From Pseudofrancisella aestuarii (GTDB lineage: Bacteria > Pseudomonadota > Gammaproteobacteria > Francisellales > Francisellaceae), in NCBI RefSeq assembly GCF_003574475.2, contig NZ_QLIS02000001.1, positions 620,001 to 684,000 on the forward strand: DNA of 64,000 nt, in the 5' to 3' direction. A model generated the notes under the pieces. It saw only the letters and a list, made by a program, of their open reading frames with translations. It was not told the DNA's origin and searched no databases. How positions within the stretch are numbered: the first letter of the stretch is position 1; every line of letters starts with the position of its first letter. Below, one piece after another: positions 58,142 to 64,000 of the stretch. The translations under genes and the position numbers were made by a program.

Positions 58142-59275
58142 ATGATAAAAGCAAAACCATATTTAGATACTACTCCATTTGTATATGGAAAAATGGCTAC
58201 AATGGCCGCTCAACACAATGCTGTTAGCTTTACCCAAGGTGCTCCTGATTTTGATACCCCTGAATGGTTTATTGATAAAACAACTTATTATATGAAAAAA
58301 GGGTTTAACCAATATGCACCTATCCCAGGAGCTCCTAAGTTACGCCAAGCCATAAAAGAAAAAGTTAAAATTTGTTATGATACAGATGTCGATGTTGATA
58401 ACATCATAATAACTTCAGGTGCTGGAGAAGCCATATATGCTGTTTTAACTTCATATATTGAAAAAGGAGATGAAGTTATATTCTTTGATCCAACTTATGA
58501 TCCATATAATAGTGTCACTCTTATGAACCAAGGTATTCCTGTAAGATTAAAACTTCAAGAAAATGGTAAAATAGATGTAAAAGCTATTGCCAATGCTATT
58601 ACAGATAGAACTAAGGTAATTATTCTAAACTCTCCTCATAATCCTATGGGTACTGTTATTTCTAAAGAAGAGTATCAAGAGATCGCTAAAATTATAAAAG
58701 GCAAAGATATCCTATTATTTGCTGATGAGGTATATGAACATATATATGCTGGTGATAAATTCACTAGTGCTTTAGAAATTCCTGAATTACGTGATCAACT
58801 TGTAGTATTTCAATCTCTTGGTAAAACATTTAATTTGACAGGATGGCGCATTGGAATCTGTATTGCTCCTAAAGCTGTTATTGAATATGTTATAGTAGTA
58901 AAGCAAGTCAGCTCATTTTCCCCATCACATCCAATGCAGCTAGCTTTAGCAGATGGTATTGTAGAACATCCAGAATACTATTTAAATTTAAATAAAATTT
59001 ATAAAAAGCAAAATGCTTTACTTAGAGAAAAATTAAAAAACTCTCGATTCAAATTATTAGCATGGGAAGGCTCTCCTTTCCAAATGCTTGATTATAGAAA
59101 CATCTCAAATGAGAATGATATGGAGTTTTGTACTCGCTTAATTAAAGAGTATGGCGTTGGACTAATTCCTTGCTCTTCTTTCTATGAAAAACCTGAACAT
59201 GGCTTATTAAGATTATGCTTTGCTAAAAAGGATGACGCTATCATTAAAGGGGCTGAGATACTATGCAAAATTTAA
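58142..59275 (+). CDS. Aminotransferase class I/II, methionine aminotransferase-like (YbdL type)
   Basis: A 377-residue fold-type I PLP enzyme. Motifs include FTQGAPDFDTPEWF, NQYAPIPGAPKLRQAI, NSPHNPMGTVIS, LFADEVYEHI and the PLP lysine in SLGKTFNLTGWRIG. This is close to the YbdL/kynurenine-aminotransferase group that transaminates methionine and similar amino acids, often with glutamine as donor. I used the ATG at 58142 rather than the TTG at 58127. It overlaps the omega-amidase gene by 13 bp, which supports a methionine-salvage type role. Confidence 0.88.
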   Translation: MIKAKPYLDTTPFVYGKMATMAAQHNAVSFTQGAPDFDTPEWFIDKTTYYMKKGFNQYAPIPGAPKLRQAIKEKVKICYDTDVDVDNIIITSGAGEAIYAVLTSYIEKGDEVIFFDPTYDPYNSVTLMNQGIPVRLKLQENGKIDVKAIANAITDRTKVIILNSPHNPMGTVISKEEYQEIAKIIKGKDILLFADEVYEHIYAGDKFTSALEIPELRDQLVVFQSLGKTFNLTGWRIGICIAPKAVIEYVIVVKQVSSFSPSHPMQLALADGIVEHPEYYLNLNKIYKKQNALLREKLKNSRFKLLAWEGSPFQMLDYRNISNENDMEFCTRLIKEYGVGLIPCSSFYEKPEHGLLRLCFAKKDDAIIKGAEILCKI

Positions 59276-60036
59276 AAGTAGCCGTAATTCAAAGTGATAT
59301 CGTTTGGGAGAATAAACAGCAGAACTATGAGAATTTTGCTGAAAAGATTAACTCTTTAGAAAATGATGTTGATTTAATAGTGTTACCAGAAATGTTCAGT
59401 ACTGGATTCATTATGAATCCAACAACATCTCCAAGTAATCAAGAAGATGTAATAGAGTGGATGTACTCTCAAGTTAAAGGTAAAAATACTGCTATCGTTG
59501 GTAGTGCTGCTACATTTACTGATTCTTCTAAAATAGCAAATAGACTATATTTTGTAACTTCAAATAAACAAGTATTCACTTACGATAAAAACCATTTATT
59601 TGTCCATGCTGGAGAAGATAAAAAATATATCGGAGGAAATAAGCGAGAAATCATAGAATATAAAGGCTTTAAAATACTTTTAACTGTATGTTTTGATTTA
59701 AGATTTCCTGTATTCAACTGCAATAAAAGTGAATATGACATATTAATAAATGTTGCTTGTTGGCCAGAATCCCGTCGTAAGCATTGGAAAGCTCTTTTAG
59801 CAGCTAGGGCAATAGAAAACCAAGCATTTGTTATCGCTTGTAATAGAGTTGGTGAGGATCCAAATCTTAAGTATTCTGGAGATAGTATGATTATTGACTT
59901 TAACGGAGATATCTTACGTCACGAAGAGTATAAAGAATCTATATTAAAAGCTACTCTGAATAAAGATACTCAAAAAGAACATAGACAAAAATTCAACTTT
60001 TTAGCATCTCAAGATAACTTTACTCTTCACCTCTGA
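59263..60036 (+). CDS. yafV: Omega-amidase YafV (carbon-nitrogen hydrolase)
   Basis: A 257-residue nitrilase-superfamily protein with the Glu-Lys-Cys triad: Glu in LIVLPEMFSTGF, Lys in TYDKNHLFVHAG, and Cys in LLTVCFDLRFPVFN. NVACWPESRRKHWKALLAAR and AIENQAFVIACNRVG follow as in Nit2/YafV. It probably hydrolyses 2-oxoglutaramate made by the upstream glutamine-using transaminase, which pulls transamination forward. It converges with nusB with a 17-bp overlap. Confidence 0.88.
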   Translation: MQNLKVAVIQSDIVWENKQQNYENFAEKINSLENDVDLIVLPEMFSTGFIMNPTTSPSNQEDVIEWMYSQVKGKNTAIVGSAATFTDSSKIANRLYFVTSNKQVFTYDKNHLFVHAGEDKKYIGGNKREIIEYKGFKILLTVCFDLRFPVFNCNKSEYDILINVACWPESRRKHWKALLAARAIENQAFVIACNRVGEDPNLKYSGDSMIIDFNGDILRHEEYKESILKATLNKDTQKEHRQKFNFLASQDNFTLHL

Positions 60037-60445
60037 TAACTTGGGAAAGCTTCTGTAAAACAGCATTAACAAATAAATACCCTTTCTCAGTTCCCATATT
60101 ATATGCTAGCTGAACATATTCCTTTATAATAATCTGATATGGATTCTCTAAGCACTCCATGAGTTCTGCAACTCCGACTTTTAAAACAGCTAAATCGACA
60201 TAATTTATTGAATCAGTGCCTTCATTTGCACTTTCCTCAATATACTTATCTATATCAGCTTCATGATTATTTACTGTATCAATCAATCTATAAAAAAAGT
60301 CCCAGTCAGTCTCATGTCTATCTGCATTATCTGAATAAAACTGTACTTTTAACTCATCATATGATGTTTCTGCTATTTTTCTTTGATAAAGTGCTTGAAC
60401 TGCATATAGTCTTGCATTATTTCTAGCTCTTGCTGTAGTTTTCAT
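60020..60445 (-). CDS. nusB: Transcription antitermination protein NusB
   Basis: A 141-residue all-helical protein that binds boxA RNA with NusE (S10) in rRNA antitermination. MKTTARARNNARLYAVQALYQ and the later NYVDLAVLKVGVAELME and IIIKEYVQLAYNMGTEKGYLFVNAVL match NusB. A suhB gene, whose product works with NusB in E. coli, is also in this window (21495). No ribH gene is adjacent, unlike the common ribH-nusB order. Confidence 0.93.
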   Translation of the reverse strand: MKTTARARNNARLYAVQALYQRKIAETSYDELKVQFYSDNADRHETDWDFFYRLIDTVNNHEADIDKYIEESANEGTDSINYVDLAVLKVGVAELMECLENPYQIIIKEYVQLAYNMGTEKGYLFVNAVLQKLSQVIRGEE

Positions 60446-60542
60446 TTTGCACCTTTTAGATTTTCTACTAAAGTGGCTTTTCCCACTTATTTATTATACT
60501 ATTAAAATGTTTAGGCTAACATTATACATATAAAAGCTAATT

Positions 60543-60983
60543 ATGCACAGATGGTGGAAAGAAATTGATCTAAAAGACATGAATAATACCCAATGGGAAT
60601 CCATATGTGATCGTTGTGGATTATGCTGTCTGAATAAGTTACAAGATGAAGATACTGATGAAGTTCATTACACACGTGTTAGCTGCAAATTACTAGATAT
60701 TTCTAACTGTCAATGTGCTATGTATAGCGAAAGAAAGAAGCTAGTAAAAGATTGTATACAACTAACCTATAAGCAGTTAAAAAATCACGCTCATAAATGG
60801 CTTCCCGAAACCTGTGGGTACAAAAGGCTTTTTGAAGAAAAGGAGTTACCTGAGTGGCACCATTTAATAACTGGCTCTACTGATAAAATGCATAAATTAA
60901 AGAAATCAGCTAAGCATATTGCCATTTCTGAATATGAAGTTGGGGAAGATGAATATTTAGATGATTTTATTATAAGACTTTAA
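60543..60983 (+). CDS. YcgN/UPF0260 family cysteine-cluster protein
   Basis: A 146-residue protein with nine cysteines in a pattern typical of the UPF0260/YkgJ-like metal-binding group: ESICDRCGLCCLNKL, VSCKLLDISNCQCAMY, VKDCIQLT and PETCGYKRL. The start MHRWWKEIDLKDMNNTQWES matches YcgN. It probably binds zinc or iron; biological role unknown. It is divergent from nusB (97 bp) and converges with the glycosyltransferase gene 3 bp downstream. Confidence 0.85.
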   Translation: MHRWWKEIDLKDMNNTQWESICDRCGLCCLNKLQDEDTDEVHYTRVSCKLLDISNCQCAMYSERKKLVKDCIQLTYKQLKNHAHKWLPETCGYKRLFEEKELPEWHHLITGSTDKMHKLKKSAKHIAISEYEVGEDEYLDDFIIRL

Positions 60984-60986
60984 AAT

Positions 60987-61871
60987 CTATTTTCTTTGAT
61001 AAGTCTTATATTTATTTTTAAACCTAATTGAAAGGTATTGCCAAAAACTTATCCTTGATGGGTAATATTTATTTACTTGTTTAATTCTTTTTAACGCTTT
61101 AAAAATAAATAACGGATCAAGTGTTGCGATTAATGCTCTAGCTAGTGGTAAAGACGTTCTTTTTATAGTTTTGCGTTTAAATCCTATAGTGTTACTGCCA
61201 TGCTGCCTATAAAGCATTGTTTGCTCAGGTAAAAATAATATTTTAGCTGAAGGAATCTTTGAAACAGAGAGTACAGCCCAGTAATCATGCATCATTTTCT
61301 TTGTATGACTTGGATATTCTTTTGATAAAATAATTTTCCTGGCGCTATTATTGAACATCATTGTACAACCAGTAGCATTATTACCTAATACTACATAATT
61401 ATAATAGTTATTCTCATAAGGATCTATATTACTAGAAGCTATAAAAGATTGATTAATCTTACTTAAAGAATCATCAACTATAACTAAATCTGTATGACAT
61501 AAAATTGGGTATTGCTCTGTATTAGAATTTTCCAATAAGATTTTATTTAGAGTATTTGATATTTTATCTTCTAACCAAATATCATCTTGATCACAAAACA
61601 TATAAAAATCATGATTATTTGATCTTTTCAAAATTTCTAAAAAATTAATCCCTGCATCTCTATATGAAATATCATCATCAAAAAAAACAAATTTAGATGG
61701 AAATTTAGAAACATACTCTTTTACAATATTTACAGTATTATCTGAGGAATTATCATCATGAACATAAATTATGAAATTTTGATGGCTTTGATTAAGAAGA
61801 GAATCTAGCTGTTCAGCTAAATATTTTTCACCATTATATGTTGCCAAACAGATACCTATTGAAAGTTTCAT
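60987..61871 (-). CDS. Family 2 glycosyltransferase
   Basis: A 294-residue GT-A glycosyltransferase. Motifs are GICLATYNGEKYLAEQLDSL, YVHDDNSSDNTVNIVKEYV, and the metal-binding FMCDQDDIWLEDKI, followed by NATGCTMMFN. This is the rhamnosyl- or related sugar transferase type common in O-antigen loci. It is divergent, by 19 bp, from an O-antigen ligase-like gene, and an acetyltransferase and an rmlB-like gene follow, so it belongs to surface polysaccharide synthesis. Confidence 0.87.
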   Translation of the reverse strand: MKLSIGICLATYNGEKYLAEQLDSLLNQSHQNFIIYVHDDNSSDNTVNIVKEYVSKFPSKFVFFDDDISYRDAGINFLEILKRSNNHDFYMFCDQDDIWLEDKISNTLNKILLENSNTEQYPILCHTDLVIVDDSLSKINQSFIASSNIDPYENNYYNYVVLGNNATGCTMMFNNSARKIILSKEYPSHTKKMMHDYWAVLSVSKIPSAKILFLPEQTMLYRQHGSNTIGFKRKTIKRTSLPLARALIATLDPLFIFKALKRIKQVNKYYPSRISFWQYLSIRFKNKYKTYQRK

Positions 61872-61890
61872 TTAAAAAATCGTTCCTTTA

Positions 61891-63210
61891 ATGCTAAAAT
61901 TACTTCCACAAGTATTTTACCCTATAAATTTAAAAATGTTAGGTCTGAAAAAAATATACTGCAATATCATTAAATTATCTGAACATACTTGCATAGCAAT
62001 ATTGGCTGTAAATATTTTTTTGCTTTTTATGTCCTACTCACTTTTTGACTTTACAATAAGACTCTTTTTCTTTCAATTTATATTTTCGCTAAACTTTAAA
62101 GAAAAAATTAAGATCTTAAAGGAGAATTTCTTTCTCCAAATAATAGTTATGTTATTTTTAATATTTTGTATCAGTAACACTTACAGTATGTATTACATTG
62201 GTTTTCACAAAAGTTTTTTTGTAGCTTTTGCGTATATAATCACAATATGGAACACTTTTTATTTGTTATATAAAAACCCTATTTATATAAAACATCTTAT
62301 AACAGCATTTATCTTTTCATCTGTTATATTAGCAACATTTACTATGATAATGTATTTCGTTTTAGGATACGATGGATCATATACATATATGACATCTCAT
62401 ATTGTATATACCATTAAATATATAGTTGCTATAACTTGCTCTATATCATCTATAATTCTTATCAATCTTTTCATAAAAAGTAAAAATAAGTTTTTTATAT
62501 TTTTGGCAATATATTTAATAGCTATTGAACTTTGTTTCAACCAAAGTAGAACTGGCTATGTACTTGAATTCATTCTGATTTCTTATTATGCATTTGCTTT
62601 AATAAGAAGACATAATAGTTTTAAGACTGTAATTCTTATTGTAATTACATTTATTACAATTTTCAGCTCTATTTATACACTATCTCCACCTTTTAAAAAT
62701 GGAATAGATTATGCGATATCAGATAGCATCAAGTTTTTTAAAAATACAAGTGATCAAGCCTCTGGATCATCAGGGATAAGGTTGAGTGTCTATTATGTCA
62801 CAATAAAAATAATTGAAAATGATCCTTCTTTTCTTATTATGGGGTGTGGATTAAAACCTGTCCAAAAATGTGTAGAAGAGCAAACCAGTAAGATAAAAGA
62901 TATGGATGAAAGTAAAACTTATATGTTTACTACTACTGAAAACCAATATATACAAGGTCTTTATCAATACGGACTACTTGGAATGATTATAGTTTTTACA
63001 CTGCTTCTTTCCGCTTTCATGCAGAAAAAAGAACTTCCAAAGACAATGTCTAAATCACTTGCTCTTATTATTATTGGATACAGTATAGTATTTATCTTTA
63101 ATAATTGGTTTGAGGTTCCAACATTAAAAGAAATTTTCTTTTTCATGATTACCATTATAATTTCTTCGAAATATATCAAAAAAGTTGATAAAAGCAATAA
63201 TCTAAGTTAA
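61891..63210 (+). CDS. O-antigen ligase/polymerase family membrane protein
   Basis: A 439-residue protein with about 11 or 12 membrane helices and one large loop (about residues 275-360), the layout of WaaL/Wzy-type proteins. In the loop, GIRLSVYYVTIKIIENDPSF, MGCGLKPVQKC and TTENQYIQGLYQYGLLGMII resemble the Wzy_C (PF04932) pattern (H/Q-x-x-Y-L-Q-x-x-x-x-x-G). It probably joins O-antigen to lipid A-core, or polymerises it. Its last 9 bp overlap the convergent acetyltransferase gene. Confidence 0.82.
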   Translation: MLKLLPQVFYPINLKMLGLKKIYCNIIKLSEHTCIAILAVNIFLLFMSYSLFDFTIRLFFFQFIFSLNFKEKIKILKENFFLQIIVMLFLIFCISNTYSMYYIGFHKSFFVAFAYIITIWNTFYLLYKNPIYIKHLITAFIFSSVILATFTMIMYFVLGYDGSYTYMTSHIVYTIKYIVAITCSISSIILINLFIKSKNKFFIFLAIYLIAIELCFNQSRTGYVLEFILISYYAFALIRRHNSFKTVILIVITFITIFSSIYTLSPPFKNGIDYAISDSIKFFKNTSDQASGSSGIRLSVYYVTIKIIENDPSFLIMGCGLKPVQKCVEEQTSKIKDMDESKTYMFTTTENQYIQGLYQYGLLGMIIVFTLLLSAFMQKKELPKTMSKSLALIIIGYSIVFIFNNWFEVPTLKEIFFFMITIIISSKYIKKVDKSNNLS

Positions 63211-63849
63211 CTCCCTAATAATATCATTTATATTATCTTGATTAAGCTTTTTATAAAGTAGCTCAATATTCTCCAACAACTTTTCTTCTTTAATTTCATT
63301 TATAGAAATTTCATTTAATTTTGATATTATTTCTTCAGAGAATCTTTTCTTAACAATAGTTGCTGGATTACCAACAACTATTGAATACGGAGGAATATCT
63401 TTTGCAACAACTGATCCAGCACCAATAACACTACCTTTACCAATAGTAACTCCAGATAGAATCACAACATCTAAGCCTATCCATACATCATCTTCAATAA
63501 CTATTTGACCTTTTGTCCACGCTTCAGTCTTCTTTTTCTCTAGCATTACTTTAAAAGGATAGGTTGATAAGGTATCAAGGAAATGATTACCTCCTAAAAC
63601 AAACTTCACACCATCTGCTATTGAACAAAAAGACCCTATACTTAAAGACTCATCTTGATGTCCCCAGTGATATACAATTATACTACCATAGGAATAGTTT
63701 CCTATTTTCACTTTAGAAAGTATATTAAGATCATATTTTGGTATAGTTTCTATAGAAATAAAGTTATATCTGTTTTTATTCTTCCATTTTAACTTAAATT
63801 CTTTCTTCTTCTGCTTATCTTTCCATTTATTTACAATTTTTCTTATCAT
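63202..63849 (-). CDS. CatB-related hexapeptide O-acetyltransferase
   Basis: A 215-residue left-handed beta-helix acetyltransferase. Evidence: [60 protein letters not shown] and [20 protein letters not shown], with the conserved NH pair in GGNHFLD. This is the xenobiotic/CatB type often found in polysaccharide loci, where it acetylates a sugar. It overlaps the upstream rmlB-like gene as ATGA and is probably translationally coupled to it. Confidence 0.87.
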   Translation of the reverse strand: MIRKIVNKWKDKQKKKEFKLKWKNKNRYNFISIETIPKYDLNILSKVKIGNYSYGSIIVYHWGHQDESLSIGSFCSIADGVKFVLGGNHFLDTLSTYPFKVMLEKKKTEAWTKGQIVIEDDVWIGLDVVILSGVTIGKGSVIGAGSVVAKDIPPYSIVVGNPATIVKKRFSEEIISKLNEISINEIKEEKLLENIELLYKKLNQDNINDIIRELT

Positions 63850-64000
63850 AAATAAAACTCTATAGTTTCTTTAAACATTTTCTCAAAATCTTGAGATGGT
63901 TTCCAGCCTAGTTCATTCTGGATTTTACTATTATCTATAGCATATCTCCAATCATGACCTTTCCTATCCTCAACAAATGTAATTAGTTTAGAATGTGGGG
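63846..64000 (-). CDS. rmlB: dTDP-glucose 4,6-dehydratase, C-terminal end
   Basis: The last 51 residues are visible: [40 protein letters not shown] and TIEFYL. The R-K-G-H-D-x-R-Y-A-I-D segment is characteristic of RmlB, which makes dTDP-4-keto-6-deoxyglucose for O-antigen sugars. The protein is cut by the window end. Its stop overlaps the acetyltransferase start as ATGA. Confidence 0.88.
   Translation of the reverse strand, partial: PHSKLITFVEDRKGHDWRYAIDNSKIQNELGWKPSQDFEKMFKETIEFYL

Overview
The window reads as chromosomal DNA of an AT-rich gammaproteobacterium of the family Francisellaceae (Francisella or a close relative such as Allofrancisella). I infer this from the low G+C content, the gene content and order (tktA next to gapA, a yceD-rpmF-plsX-fabHDG-acpP-fabF block, and a panG-panB-panC-panD operon whose ketopantoate reductase is the PanG type described in Francisella), and several short-range associations typical of that group. 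No database search was possible, so the genus is an inference.

Positions 1-29200 are mostly core metabolism: glycolysis/pentose phosphate (gapA, tktA), type II fatty-acid synthesis (yceD to fabF), branched-chain amino acids (ilvE-leuACDB), an Old Yellow Enzyme, pantothenate synthesis (panGBCD), two transporters, suhB-rsmB, a GNAT protein, a YiiX-like amidase, ligA and an hldD-like epimerase. A decayed MnmC-like fragment lies at 18772-18911.

Positions 27863-46200 are the accessory zone. First come a lipoprotein and a small membrane protein, then a cluster of unusual envelope genes: a 737-aa lipoprotein with propeller-like repeats, a secreted Sel1-like protein, a BspA-like protein of about fourteen 25-residue repeats, and a polytopic membrane protein. 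Next is an iron-regulated operon (35429-41262). It has two Fur-type operators on its promoter and encodes SbnB-like, SbnH-like and SbnA-like enzymes, a MATE exporter, a cytochrome b561 and a small ParB/SerK-like protein that may be the serine kinase feeding SbnA. Together these look like a 2,3-diaminopropionate-based metallophore pathway, but no NIS synthetase or NRPS is present. The operon is flanked by two diverged ~107-bp direct repeats. Beyond it is a second island (41342-46192), bounded by a 20-bp copy of the tRNA-Leu 3' end and by the tRNA-Leu gene itself. It carries two glycosyltransferases that share a near-identical 327-bp 5' segment, two unrecognised genes and a truncated RTX C-terminus. 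No integrase remains.

Positions 46179-64000 return to mostly core genes: a Leu-Cys-Gly tRNA cluster, a DUF945 protein, an SPOR-domain protein, a sufE-hemD-hemX-hemY-gloB operon, two identical tRNA-Asn genes bracketing a DUF5993-dsbB pair, proS, a predicted membrane protein with a pentapeptide-like domain, a methionine aminotransferase/omega-amidase pair, nusB and a YcgN-like protein. The end enters a surface-polysaccharide locus (glycosyltransferase, O-antigen ligase/polymerase, hexapeptide acetyltransferase, 3' end of rmlB).
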